Below, one piece after another: positions 9,994 through 21,160 of a stretch of 64,000 nt of DNA. Below the pieces are notes generated by a model. The model was not told the DNA's origin. It saw only the letters and a list, made by a program, of their open reading frames with translations, and did not search any database. How positions within the stretch are numbered: position 1 is the first letter of the stretch; each line of letters opens with the position of its first letter. Source of the DNA: Neopestalotiopsis rosae (Eukaryota; Ascomycota; Sordariomycetes; Amphisphaeriales; Sporocadaceae); assembly GCA_023078685.1 (NCBI GenBank), contig JALGAS010000001.1:2418001-2482000 (forward strand), given 5' to 3'. The position numbers and the translations under genes were made by a program.

Positions 9994-10844
9994 GATCCAG
10001 TTTGGAGAGTGCTCTAGATTTCAGAAGGTTTCCCAATGCAGTATCGGTGTTGACTTCATCCAAAGTTGTAACGAACATTTTCGTAGTTCTATACAATTGT
10101 GTCGATTGCTTGTTCTTATGCCTTCTGCTTCAATATGTACAGATCCCTTGGCGACGCGATCAGGCGAACGTCCGCTCCCGAGACCAGAATGTCTTTCTTT
10201 AGTGTTATATTTTGTCAATACATCATGTTAGCTCAATAGAACCAGGAACTTGCTAATATGCACTGCTAGTGCCGCTTTGCACTTGTTCCGCCGTCAGCTC
10301 CTTGTATATTGATATGTTTTATTGCCATAGATCCCTGTCTCCCAACACAGATAGACACATTATATATATAGCCCGGTGGCTCGAAGAAAAGCTATTTCGT
10401 CTGGGTGGGTATTATTTAAGCTTTAAGGTGTGGTCAAATTGTCGTGATTGAAGGCGACTGTCATAAACACTTGTACATATGATATTTCAGCGCCCGCCCC
10501 ATCATTACTTACAACGCATTCCCCGCAATGTACATCCTGTCCCAATGATCTTTTGTAGCTCAGTATGCAGCATCAGTCAACACTCAGAACTATCCAGTAC
10601 GACAGTCTCTTGTCCTAGTCAACAGACCTTAGTAGACTATTATCGATATGTAAGCCACAATATGCCGACGTGATCTTCTTAAGTGCAGTCGACTCTTTCC
10701 CTTGCTTGCACTTGCTCTTCGCAGCCACCTCAATCTCTTTCTAAGAAGCTTTTAACATTCTAATCCCAAGTAGGCGAACGGCTTGACAAATGGTGCGTAA
10801 CCTTCGACAACTGTTCTTGTTTGCTTTGAATCAAGGCGACTTTT
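9994..10844. other. Intergenic, with one repeat fragment
   Basis: No supported gene. Positions 10265-10350 resemble 53105-53190 (see repeat entry). The rest shows no structure I can name. Confidence 0.5.
10265..10350. repeat. Duplicate of the 5' end of the small gene at 53135
   Basis: About 80 percent identical to 53105-53190 over 86 nt, same strand order, starting GCTAGTGCCGCT. In the other copy this covers the first codons and 5' leader of a minus-strand small gene; here the start codon position reads ACG, so it is a dead fragment. Confidence 0.65.
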
Positions 10845-12980
10845 TCACCACTTCTGCCCACATTTCTTGCAATTCGTACCGACCATACGACGGACATCTA
10901 CCCATACCTGAAGACGCTTTACTATGTGAAGATATTTGTGCAGGCTGCATAGAAGATTCCGAGCTTGGGTCAGGCTTTCCCCCTCTATTTGCAACCCGAT
11001 TTGGATCTTTTTAAGAAAGTCAGATATAATTTCGGGCATGTCCTCCTTTGTGTACGGCAAAATCTGGTGCTGCTCAAGCTGCCACACCACCTGAGCCGTG
11101 TCAAGATCCTGGGCGGCATGAAACACTCTGCCTGGTACAAAGCCTCCTTCAAGTGTCACCACAACATGAAGGGTTCCCGCTGCGGCAAATACTGCCTCCT
11201 TGGATGTCTGAAGAGCCCATTCTCCTCCTTCGAGGCGTCCGGAAAGCTGAAGCAAGAGGCTTTTGGTTTTATCCACTTTGCGAAGAGCTTCACAGTTCTC
11301 GTGACTCAAGGGGTAAAAACCCCAGAGCTTCACACAGCCGTCGTCAATGGCGGTGAGAATGTTGCCGCGGTCTGTGGCGATGTCAGCTTTGTCCTCCAGA
11401 GCGGATTAAAAAACCTTACCCCAGTGTATGTCAATGAGAGTCCCTTGAGGTGTTATGTTCACCATGGTGACGTCCTCATCTTCCTTAAAGATGTGTAGAG
11501 CGCTTTTAATACAATCCGGTATATCCACTTCTGCGTTCGTGGTGCGAATGTTCGTGGCGTAGTAAGTCTTTCTCGTATCTGGTAGCCAGAGCTGCTTCAC
11601 GACAGAAGCCAACGATTGTTCTAGAGGTTTGGTGGGTTGACCTCGCGTGTAGACTCCAAAATTTCTGGCGCCGTTGAAGTATAGATTATCTATCAATCGA
11701 CATCGATCCGGCCAGTTTGAGCGACACTCATCGGCTGGAATGAAATACGGCATCAAGTGTCCAGCAGCAGCCCATTGCGGAGCGACTCTGTCACGGTCCA
11801 TTGATGAGAGGCTGCCAACTCTCTGTATCTCACCCTTCACTGCTTGCGCGTACGACTTATCGAATTCAAAGCATCTATCAATTTGCTCTTCGATAGTTTG
11901 GACAAGATTGAATAGATTTCTTCTTCGCTTCTGCTGAGACGGTGCTTGGATGATCTGTTCCAAGTCTGCTTGATACAATGATTGCAGTTGGTTCCTCTTT
12001 GCGGACCGCGTTGTCTTATACCAATTGATTTGCCGCTTCTCAATCCGTCCCTCCTTATGCTTTGATTGCACAGAGCTTTTTACGCTGGTCGAGAAGAATT
12101 CGAATGGGTTGATCAACGTACGCTTGTTGCATTCCGGGTGGTCTTTTGGATGGCGTTTTGTACCAATGCCACATGGGTAGCGGTAGTGAGGACGTAACTC
12201 ATGTTGCGCATAATTGGTTTTCGAATATCCGCAGCCATATGCACATGTCTGTCTGGGTACTGTCGCCGCATGGGCTGAGTTGTATCGGATGTGGTGGATA
12301 AAGATCGTTTTGTCCATGTCCCGGTAATGTCGACCGCAGCACAGAACAGAAGATGCTGCACCCCCACTATGGTCCACAAGAGATATATCCACAAGGTCGA
12401 TTTGATGGCGAGTGGCTGATTCGTCAACTGTACAAGACCTTTCCCTATTTCCTGCGATCTCATCCTGGAGCGGGTTTTGCAAAACCCGATAATCGCTGTC
12501 CTCGCTCCCGCCTGGGCATCCCATCGTCACTTTCATGCCTGGCGCGATCACTGCTCGATCAGCACTTGTATGTGTCGCGACCCCAATCATATCACCGTCG
12601 GGCGATCTATCCGGCGCCTTGAATGCAGCACAACAACGCCACAAGGGTGCATCTCGTTTAGCCTTTGGCACCATTGACATAAGGAGAGGCCACCCATGGG
12701 CGAAATTCTTGTCGAGATAGCGCTTGGCATTGTTTAGAAGCATATGGTCATCATGTCGTTTCTGGCGGCAACATGCTCCAATGACATGCTTGACCCTAAG
12801 GTCGACCTTGTTGCGACTTGTGCTGTCCTGGGGATCGGCCAAAGATGGGCCATCACAACCTGGCAATGGAGAAAAGTCTGCATTCAAGCATAACAGATCT
12901 GTAATGTCAACTGTGGAGAGCCCATATTGTTTGAGTTCCTCCAACAGATCTGGCTTGCGCCGTTCTTCGATGAGCCTCAT
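10845..12980 (-). CDS. Cys/His-rich protein of unknown function
   Basis: Exon 1 is 12980-11420 and exon 2 is 11371-10845, joined across a 48-nt intron (11372-11419, GTAAGG donor, GCTGAC branch, CAG acceptor), for 695 aa. The ATG at 12980 is the first in frame. The middle (about residues 205-290) is rich in Cys and His with C2H2-like spacing (CAYGCGYSKTNYAQHEL, HPECNKR), suggesting zinc binding. The region after it is basic and helical (QKRRRNLFNLVQTIEEQIDR). The C-terminus ends in a CxxC pair (NCKKCGQKW). The splice creates GNILTAIDDGCVKLWG, which resembles a WD-repeat blade end but is single. No family recognised; DNA/RNA binding is only a guess. Confidence 0.75.
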
Positions 12981-13715
12981 TTTCAATCAAGTTTTCAGAG
13001 CGAATTTGGTGAGAGGAAGCCGAAACCGACGTGAAGCAGAACGCGCTGCGTGACACGCGCAGCGGCAGACAGCCCAGATGATCAGCGCACGGTCATTTAA
13101 CTACTATTAACGTGGAGCCGTGTTGTGCTCGCGAGGTGTGCGCTAATTCGAGAAAGTCGGCTAATCTTCGGGGACTCCAGCGTGCAAAATTTATGTGAGG
13201 ATCCCCAGTTGCTGAAGGTTAGATGGATAAATAAATGCCATAAGAATATTCCCAAGATGCTCCCCGTTCCTACCGGAATTAGCTGTCTATCCGGGAGCAT
13301 CTGCATGACCAAGCTTCTATCCGTTCGAAGCTCGATGTAACTAGCTATGCCAAAGCTTTCACAGGAGTAGCCGAGTCAAGCCGCCAGCTGTAGACCAACT
13401 GGCGATAGCTCTGCAGTTCCCTTCATTAGTGTAAGGTAACTGTTGAACAAGCAGTAGCTTTCCTGTTGGAGTTTAAATTGGTCTGATATTGGGTGTCAAT
13501 AGTGTGATGCATTGATCTATGTTGCGCGCCTCTAGTTTTGACGAGTTGCACGCTTATTTCGGTGGTTCCGGCTAATCCCCGGGAGGCCCCATACATCTAT
13601 CTGAACACCGTGGTGTTGATCAGTGTGCTCAAGCACACCCTGGTGTATGGGTTCTATGATCCACCATCTGACAGTAACGCTTACAGTATCTGTCACAGCG
13701 AATCTGACCTTTTTG
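12981..13715. other. Intergenic with shared upstream motif
   Basis: Contains CGGCTAATCTTCGGGGACTC at 13158-13177, matched (one base different) on the minus strand at 8051-8070 and more loosely at 13569-13590, and the right arm of the inverted repeat. Confidence 0.5.
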
Positions 13716-13726
13716 TCAAGATCCAA
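13532..13726 (-). repeat. Right arm of inverted repeat
   Basis: Reverse-complement partner of 7892-8110. Together they bracket about 5.4 kb holding the Hsp70-like and Cys/His-rich genes. The right edge reaches the 3' end of the next small gene. Confidence 0.6.
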
Positions 13727-14222
13727 TAGCCATCGAGCTTTCGTAGTACGACAGACCTTCCGCCTTGTCTGCTACAAAAAGGACGTCCTCGCTTGTCGCC
13801 CGGGTCTTTGGCGTCGATGTGGTGCCGTAGGTTGACGACGGGCTTGGTATATCACTCGCGCTTCCTCCTACACTGCTTTCCGCCCTTGTGGAGCTAGCAT
13901 ACGATTGTCCATCCTCTTGCTTTATGGGCTTAGCAGCGTCATGATCCGGCAGTCCTGTCGGTTGATTGACCTCTCCCATTTGTGTGTCCTCATCCAGTTT
14001 TTGTCCATCCTCACCAGGCTTTTTGATCTGATCTTACGCGATAGCAATCTTTTCGGCGGTCTTGGGATTTTTGGATGCAGCTTGCAAGTTATGTACAAGT
14101 TTAGTCAGATCCTCCTTTTTCTTGTCCTTCTGCCCTTGAGAAATATGGCTTCTTGTTACTCGTGCTGGCACCGACAAAGCTTCCTTTGTCTCCTGTCTAT
14201 TGGTTCTCTTGTTAGGCGCCAT
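13716..14222 (-). CDS. Small basic/low-complexity protein, two exons
   Basis: Exon 1 is 14222-14038 (MAPNKRTNRQETKEA...), basic with a KDKKKEDLTKLVHNLQ helix. A consensus GTAAGA donor at 14037 and a TAG acceptor at 13894 (branch GCTAAG) give a 144-nt intron and a Ser/Thr-rich exon 2, 13893-13716, for 120 aa. The intron length is a multiple of three, and the intron reads through in frame except for one TAA inside the donor. The alternative is therefore one exon broken by a stop. No family recognised; composition suggests a disordered nuclear protein. Confidence 0.5.
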
Positions 14223-14264
14223 ATTGATACTGATGACCAAGAGGATTTGATGACACAAATTCAT

Positions 14265-15819
14265 ACACTTTTCGATATCTTATGAATTGGCTTTTGATAA
14301 CCAGTTCTGGATCACATCCAGTCTCCATCATTTCAGATCAGAGATGGCAGCGTAGGCGAAGGATCATGTAATGGCATAAGGAATGTTGAAACAGGAATAA
14401 AAAGTGAGGGAGCTCAGCGCCGGATACTCACCTTTTGGACCTTTGGTCAATGATCGAAACCTGTCTCGGAAAACGGAAGAAAGAACAAGAGGGAGAGACG
14501 AAGACTTCCGCAACCAGACTTTTTCATGAAATTCATTTGTGGATGCGTAACATCTTGATGGGAAAGAGTTGGGAGGGGGAACAAAAGAGGACTATGCAAC
14601 ACGGTGTGGCGCTAGATCTTGCGTTTTAGCTTTTCGATTTCGCTGTTACGCGTTTTACTGTGGTGTCATTTTTGTGCTTTCTGACCAACGACCGACGTTT
14701 GCTGCAGTCGGTGGACTAGGATCGACTTGGCCATTGTATGGTGCCGCCAGTCTGTCTATATTTTGGATGGCCATCCAGCATGCCCTCGTCTTTTCGGACG
14801 CCACGTGTGTTGCTATAACAATAGTCTTCAAAGGGAAAGAAGGAGAAAGATGGAGTATAGTCGCAATCCGGCAACCTCCAAAGGCTAGTTAAAATGTGCT
14901 CATTCCTCTTCATAGACAAGGAAAAAAAAAAAAAAAAAAAAAAGGGTTGCTCATTTCGCCGATCGATTGGAGCGAAGTCGAGAGGGTTCACCAACAGTGA
15001 ATGTTAGACTAATCCACCCGCAACGCTTGGCTTCAACCAAGAGTCGTATTAGCATACAGTACTCTGCAACATACTTGTATTTACTGACCAAAGCTCATGT
15101 GTCAACATGGGATGTTTGCCATGCAATTCAATATCATGTGAGTCGTCTCTTTGATAGACCGAGCGCGAATGTTTTCACACTGTTAAACAGCTCAAGCGAA
15201 ACTGTCGAGTATTGATCTCGCTTCGCGAAACTTCTCAAAGGCTCCATAACTACATCGCCTGTACGTATTCGTGGGCTTCCTCAACCTTCCTGGTGGGTCG
15301 GACGTTCTGAGATGGAAAAGATGTCGCGCCCGGAGAACCTGGCTGATTGATGAGAAAGTAATGAGAACACTCATGAAAAAGTTCGACTGGACAGACAACC
15401 GAAGGGCAACGCAAGTAATAATCGCAACAGAAGAGCTCTCTTCTATTAGGCACTCATAACATCCCCTTGCCAAGCTGCCTCCATCGATACCAACAAGGAT
15501 ACTCAAAATTACATGCCGATAAGTTACAGCAGAGAGCTCGGACTTGGCCAAGGAAAAGAAAAAGAAAAACAAGCTCACTCAGATCATCGTGACGACTGGG
15601 AGAGTCTAACGCTATTAAAGAACAAGGCCTGGTTAACCCGGTCACACGGATCAACACTCCCGACAGCTTCGCTCTATGCTACTTTGTGGCGGAGCTGCTT
15701 GAAGCTGACATATAAATAGCTGGGCTCCCCTTCAAAAGTATTCCATTCGTACTTGTCCTTCAATACATCCTAATAGGCTGACACGACCTATCATACAATT
15801 CAGGCTGGGCGATCCAATA
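14265..15819. other. Gene-free stretch
   Basis: Open readings here lack protein-like composition. A run of about 20 A lies at 14924-14943. A TATAAATA-like box near 15711 (catataaatag) fits as promoter of the gene starting at 15820. Confidence 0.45.
15711..15718 (+). promoter_or_regulatory. TATA-like box
   Basis: ATATAAAT at about 15711-15718, roughly 100 nt upstream of the start codon at 15820 of the next small gene. Confidence 0.4.
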
Positions 15820-16634
15820 TGCCATCCATCAACCTGGAAGACAAGAAAAGCAGTGCTTCTCGAACGAGAGAAGAATCTGTTAGCTACAGAGAGTCAGGGT
15901 GAGCTCCTTATTCCCCTTGGCTGTGTAGCGACTGACACCCATTAGCGCTGACCCAAGCACTATTGTTACGAGTTCACAGCATGACGAGGTCGATGAGGGG
16001 TTGGACTCCGAATTCGAGCCCGACGGACCGTTTCCATCCATCGCAGCCATGATTGAAAAGATGTTCAGATCCCGCAACGGTAACGCAGTTTCCCCTCACA
16101 CTTGCGAATGCTTACTAATTCGTGAAGCTGGCATCCCTCCGCCGATTGAAAGCCCTATATTAGCCCCCGAAACACCTGTTTGTACGGCACAGACTTTGGA
16201 CGCGGAGGGAGACGACGAACTATTCGCAAATCTTGCACAAGTATGCACACTTTCGCCCCCCCCCCCCCCCCCCCCGGGAGACAACTTGCGCTTAGTCTAA
16301 CTGTCGATAGACCAGAAACAGCCGTCTGTCCTCGGGGAGTCCCACCTCGATAGCGAGTTCAACTCGGTACTGGCCGTATATGTTGAGCATTTTTGAGACC
16401 GAAGAGCACGTCTCGTCAAAATCACCATTACCAAGAGACACTAGAGACGTCACGCAAACATGTAGAACAGCAACCAGGATGGTGCGGAGTCGAAGTGTAA
16501 ACCGGGTCCGAAAATCGTCAAGAATTGCTGCCATGAGAGGCTCGGAATCAGCTAGTCCATATGTTTTCCGCATTGGGACTAGACAATCGAAGCGTATAGC
16601 TTCCCGGAGGAACAGAGATATCATCAAATACTAA
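15820..16634 (+). CDS. Small chimeric protein with FTA2-like-gene C-terminal tail
   Basis: Four exons join in phase: 15820-15898, 15946-16079, 16128-16240 and 16311-16634. Introns have GTGAGC, GTAACG and GTATGC donors and CTGAC, TACTAAT and TCTAAC branch sites. The N-terminal part is acidic and unrecognised (EVDEGLDSEFEPDGPFPSIA). The last about 45 residues (VRKSSRIAAMRGSESAS... to GTRQSKRI) match the C-terminus of the FTA2-like gene at 55 kb at protein and DNA level. The third intron holds a 20-nt C run (16256-16275). It looks like a new gene made by fusing a duplicated 3' end to another N-terminus. Function unknown. Confidence 0.6.
16256..16275. repeat. Poly-C tract of 20
   Basis: Uninterrupted C run inside a predicted intron, followed by GGG. 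Its exact length is likely unstable or hard to assemble. Confidence 0.85.
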
Positions 16635-17069
16635 AACTTGGGAGGCACTGACAAGCTGACGTAAGGCACATGTATTTCCCGTATACCTTTTGCTGCAACG
16701 GTGTGGAAATCGCATAGTCTACCGAAACGAAAGAAACACGATTCTGGAAACTCTTTTCTGCAATATTTCACAATTTGGTTCCGTTGACGAATGATCGTAC
16801 TGCAAGTTTGCTTCTTTCGGTTTCAAGAGTCCATCGTCAAGAAAAACATAGTGGTTTATAACTAAAGTCCTTCTCGGGGTCGTCTTTCGCTTTCAAGATT
16901 CATGAGTGCATTGAGTTCTGCATTGGATAGCTATATATTTGCAATTGAGAAAACAGTTCTCCTGTGATAAAACATGGAACAGCTTCCATGACTAAATGAG
17001 AATGCTCTGTCAATATGAGCCGACATTGTATGTCCAGGTACAATGATTCCGGATCAGCTATAGTCCATT
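16635..17069. other. Gene-free stretch
   Basis: Nothing recognisable on either strand. Confidence 0.45.
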
Positions 17070-17520
17070 TCACTTGGTTTTGCTAACAGCGATCTTGAGG
17101 CTCTCTATTCCCTCCTGAATCTGGTTCAGCGCTGCAATGATCTGGACTACGTTCTGGGACGGCTCGTCATTGCTGCCATTTCGAAAGGAAGAGAGGCTCT
17201 GTCTGATATGCCCGGGAGATGTCATATCGTTTTGTTTAGTATTGTTGCCGTTGTCGTTGTCGTCTGCCAATGCCTTCCTACGCCACATATTCAGGATATG
17301 CAGCTCCTGTAACACCGCTGAACCATCTGGGCCCACTGTCTCAGGCTCTGCGACGCCTGCATCCGAAGTTCCGTCCGGTTCATCCGATGCTGGCAATAGT
17401 TATCAATATAATGACTCAGGTAACTACTGTTCATTGTTACTCACTATAGGAACTCAGGGTGTCTGGCGAAGGGCATAGAGAACGTCTACGTCGCGGCCTT
17501 AGTCTACCTCGAAAGGCCAT
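17070..17520 (-). CDS. Small Arg-rich/acidic protein, two exons
   Basis: Exon 1 is 17520-17445 (MAFRGRLRPRRRRSL...) and exon 2 is 17389-17070, with a 55-nt intron at 17390-17444 (GTGAGT donor, TAACT branch, CCAG acceptor). The joined frame is exact and gives 131 aa. The N-terminus is strongly basic (RPRRRRS), the centre acidic and disordered (DEPDGTSDAG), and the C-terminus a short amphipathic helix (NQIQEGIESLKIAVSKTK). No family recognised. The architecture (basic start, acidic middle, helical end) is shared in outline with the small gene at 51580. Confidence 0.6.
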
Positions 17521-17780
17521 CGTGGGTGTCTTCAGAGAGGTTTGATGATGAACTGACACTTGTCGAAAGTGAAAGCGTGATGAACAAGACGAGGAATGTC
17601 AAATATATGTATGTAGAGGCTTTACGAGCTCCACAACGCGTAGAAGTTGAGGCCCAGTAGAGTATCTCGTGGAGTTGGATTTGGAGCTAGGCGTAGCTCA
17701 CAATCATGTTCATGATCCAAAATAGACGCTGCACGATTCATTGATGCGATTCATCACGACAATGGAATGAGCCAAATTGG
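17521..17780. other. Intergenic
   Basis: Upstream region of the small gene at 17520. No further gene seen. Confidence 0.4.
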
Positions 17781-18115
17781 TAGCAACACGGAAGGGTGTC
17801 CCAACACGGAAGAGTATCCCAACACAGAACAGTATCGCAGTACCCCAAAATTGTATCCAAGTACAGAAGGGTATCCTGGCGTCTATAGAATAGATTGAGC
17901 ACAGCTTCGGAACCTCGAGCCCGGAATCAATATGCTCCACCACTTTTGTATGTATTTAAAGATAAGAATTGAAAAGAAAGAAGAGGGGAGGGGGATGTGA
18001 GAAGTTGACACGGTTACCGACGGGCTACTCTTCTGTCATGTTAATTCTGGGTTACTCTTCTATGTTGGGATGCTCTTCTGTGTTGGGATACCCTCCTGTC
18101 CTACACACAACAAGA
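17780..18115. repeat. Dispersed repeat with inverted 18-bp minisatellite arms (copy at 17.8 kb)
   Basis: The left arm (about 17790-17875) repeats units like GTATCCCAACACAGAA. The right arm (about 18025-18100) repeats the reverse complement (GGGTTACTCTTCTGTG). The core between them (GGCGTCTATAGAAT... GACACGGTTACCGACGGG) matches the core at 33690-33890. Confidence 0.75.
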
Positions 18116-18267
18116 ATTCTCCAGAATAATATATATTATCTGTAGCTCCCTGACATTCCTGCCTGACGTGTGTCAGGCAAAGCCGGTAGTTATAGCAGAA
18201 AAAGAGAGCTCCAAGAAACCAGAGACACTTATTTTCTAAGAATCGCTCAAGAATCACGCTCATTACC

Positions 18268-18718
18268 ATGGTCAACCAACAAGCTCAAGAAGCCATTCGA
18301 AGGAACCTGGGATGCGTCACCGGCGACGCATTCACGGGCATCGCGGGCCGCTTTTGGCCGGGACGGACGCGGATAAAGCGCATCTCTTCCACAGCGGCGG
18401 CGCCGGCGCTTTTGGGCGGCCCCGCGACTACGTGCAGGTCCTGGTGGCGCTGCTTAACGACGGCACACATCCCAATGGCGCCCGGATTCTTAAGGAGAAG
18501 TCGGTCGAGGATATGTGGAAGAATCAGATTCCCGACATGCCCGATTTTGCTCGCAGGGGTATACCCGCGGCAAAAGCCGAGCAGACCAATCCGATTCTTG
18601 AGCTCTATCCTCAAGCAGGTAAATTGAAGAATATTTTATTGTAGAACCATCTGGTGCGACTTCGACTGACACAGATTTTCTTAGGCAATCCGCCTCAAGG
18701 CTACGGCATCAGCTTCAG
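18268..18718 (+). pseudogene. Beta-lactamase-related serine hydrolase, internally deleted inverted copy (copy 2)
   Basis: It starts with a family-like N-terminus (MVNQQAQEAIRRNL... FTGIAG), then at about 18346 jumps out of frame into the part matching residues from PLLAGTDADKAHLFHSGG to NPPQGYGISF. About half of a normal protein, including the catalytic region, is missing. From 18346 to 18717 it matches copy 1 (4895-6000, opposite strand) closely, including the intron (18617-18685) almost base for base, so the duplication is recent. Homology stops abruptly at about 18717, before the C-terminal NLFWWCDREKG part. It cannot make an active enzyme. It keeps GATAAAGCG where copy 1 has a stop. Confidence 0.8.
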
Positions 18719-19917
18719 CATACGGACTAAAGTATTTGTGGTCGTTTCGTCAGCTTATAGATGCTTAACGGAGTACCGATTAATGACAGCATCTTCATTG
18801 AAACAACCTCGGCTCGGTCCTACACAAATTCCTTAAGATCGCATAGGCTAACCAGTGTACGAGCTGCCGCCCGCAGATATGATTCCCAAGCATGTGTAAA
18901 GGCCTCGAACTATGGGTCTAGCGCCCGCAAGCTGAACACGGGTGGGCTTCAGCTCCGGCTCTCTGAATGACGACAGTGGAATCAACAGCGCCTATGTACA
19001 TACCCAAGCCATATTTTTGCAACGGCGGAGAATTGATTTTGTAAATGTGGGTCTTACAACCGTATGCGAACATTGGATCTCCTTTTTACGTTGGGTCGAT
19101 TGTTGTTATCTGCACCACGGATTTGCCATCTTTGAAAGAATCCGCGGTGCAGATTACCTCCTTGAAAGGATCCTTCTCAATTTCAGTAGGGCGGAGATGA
19201 ATGATGGGAACTGACTTACCTCTTCATCATTGACGCCATAATAGCAGTAGAGCTTCTTCCCGCCGTTGAGGCAGTAGTACCCTGATCTTTGCGCATCTCT
19301 GCTAGAGATTGACCAAGTATCTTCTGAGAATGCTCCTGATCGTCCGTTGTTGTATTTCGCATGTTGGCGGTTCGTTGTTGTTCGACAACAAGAGCTATCC
19401 TATGGTCAGCCTGTTGTGCTTGATCGGAATGCGAAACTAGAGGGGAAGCGTCTCACATTGATTGATACTACAAGTCAAATTGCAGAGGGGATCCGCGGAA
19501 CCAGCTGTGCTTAAACGCTGTGGTTATATGTGCGGAGATACTCGTATACTCTGGGAAGAAGATAGGGCGCATTGTTATGAATGGGGCAATGATGCCACTT
19601 CCAAAGCAACAGTTTGATGCAAGATCTAGAAACGGAACGGGGCGCTCATCTGCAGATTAATTCAACCTTCGGTTATGGTGTGGTCGTGGTGTACATCAAC
19701 ACCAAAAACATCTCTTTTTGGATCGGTGTGATTAGGGTCACCATTTCTAACCGGTGGCTAGAATCGGATGTTGTGCGCCAAGCGCCGAAAATAAAATAGT
19801 AAGAGGAGTAACTGGGCTCTATCATTATACAAAAGATCGACATCGAACGGAACAAAGCCTCAGAAAGGCTATGAAACTCAATATGTACACGCAGCTAACG
19901 GATATCTATAACGTCCA
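18719..19917. other. Gene-free stretch
   Basis: Several short open readings without recognisable features. No repeat or RNA gene identified. Confidence 0.45.
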
Positions 19918-20274
19918 ATGGCAACGCGCATTGAGTTAGCGACTAGAACATGGACCTTCCTGGAAACCAGGGTATACACCACCACAATTGCATGCTCTAC
20001 TCCTACATCCATCGAGCCCTCTATTTTGTTCCAGTCCGCGTCGAATTCAAGTAAGCCGGCCGGAGGTTTCCACAATGAGACCCTTGTCCCGGTGTCGAGT
20101 CTAGTACAGACAAACCCCTCGACAACATCAACTTCAAATACTTCCTTCACGTATCACTTAACTACGCCTGTACCTACATCCATATCGAGAGGGACTTCCC
20201 ATTCTAAGAGGACCATGGGGAAAATGGTTTTAGTGTTTGGTGCAGTACTGAATCTGGTTTTGTATCTATTCTGA
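19918..20274 (+). CDS. Ser/Thr-rich protein with hydrophobic C-terminal tail
   Basis: 118 aa from an ATG at 19918. The centre is rich in Thr, Ser and Asn (VQTNPSTTSTSNTSFTYHL) and the last 18 residues are hydrophobic (MVLVFGAVLNLVLYLF), as in GPI-anchored fungal wall proteins. No N-terminal signal peptide is visible, so this is either the 3' exon of a longer gene or a truncated copy. No family assigned. Confidence 0.4.
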   Translation: MATRIELATRTWTFLETRVYTTTIACSTPTSIEPSILFQSASNSSKPAGGFHNETLVPVSSLVQTNPSTTSTSNTSFTYHLTTPVPTSISRGTSHSKRTMGKMVLVFGAVLNLVLYLF

Positions 20275-21160
20275 TCTCCTTGATTATTGTACACTGGCAC
20301 TTTTATCAAGTCAGCAATGCAATTCTTTTGGTCTCTCGACGGTGTATATATTGACTGCAAAGAATAGGTAGTGTGCAGAGATAGATCCGTTCGCGTGTTG
20401 TGAGACACTTCGAGGCTACCAACCTTGTAACATTATTTTGGCATATTTATATAACTATGTCGTCCGATATGGGTGGTTTTCTGTGCACCGGAGCGCGGTG
20501 GGCTCCCTTTGATACTTCCCCGAAACTCAGGCACCAATATTTAGTATAAAGGAAACTCCGCAATCCAACGTACAATTCCTCTATTCCGTCGGACTTATGA
20601 CCCCTGAAATAGTTCACGAATTAATGGTTAATCGGACTGCATTGGCTGATCTAGTTGTTCACGATTACAGTCTCCTAGGCAAAATATTATCAATGGTCCT
20701 ATTGGTCATCGCATTAGTAGAATAAAACATTCATAGAATCCTGGCCAATATATACTACAGTGTGTAAATTACAACTGTATGGTTTGTTCACAAATATTTT
20801 AGACATTCATATCAATTTACGCAGAGGTCCCATCTATACAAATGGCTAATCACTGCAATCGCAGCTGTGCATTCAACACCGTTTGGATCAGTGTAAACAT
20901 ACTCGTGAAACCAAAATTCGAATGCAAGAAAATCAGGTTTCTGTGTAGATGAATAGACTAGAAAAAAAAAACACTAAAAAAAAAAAGAAAACATTCTGAG
21001 CGGCCCACTTGAACAACACATCCACTTCTCTCTCCAAAATTCTAAGATTGCACTTCAAAACACCTTCAATGCCATTTTCATTCCAGCTCAACTTGATTGA
21101 GCACTATTCCTCAAAAACACATCCCATAGTCAGACATGGTCAGGCTCTGATCGGGACTCG
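20275..21160. other. AT-rich gene-free stretch
   Basis: No supported gene. Two A runs near 20961-20989. Confidence 0.45.

Noticed and set aside
11048..11498. Long plus-strand readings opposite the Cys/His-rich gene
   Set aside because: They are antisense to a spliced, in-phase minus-strand gene and lack family features.
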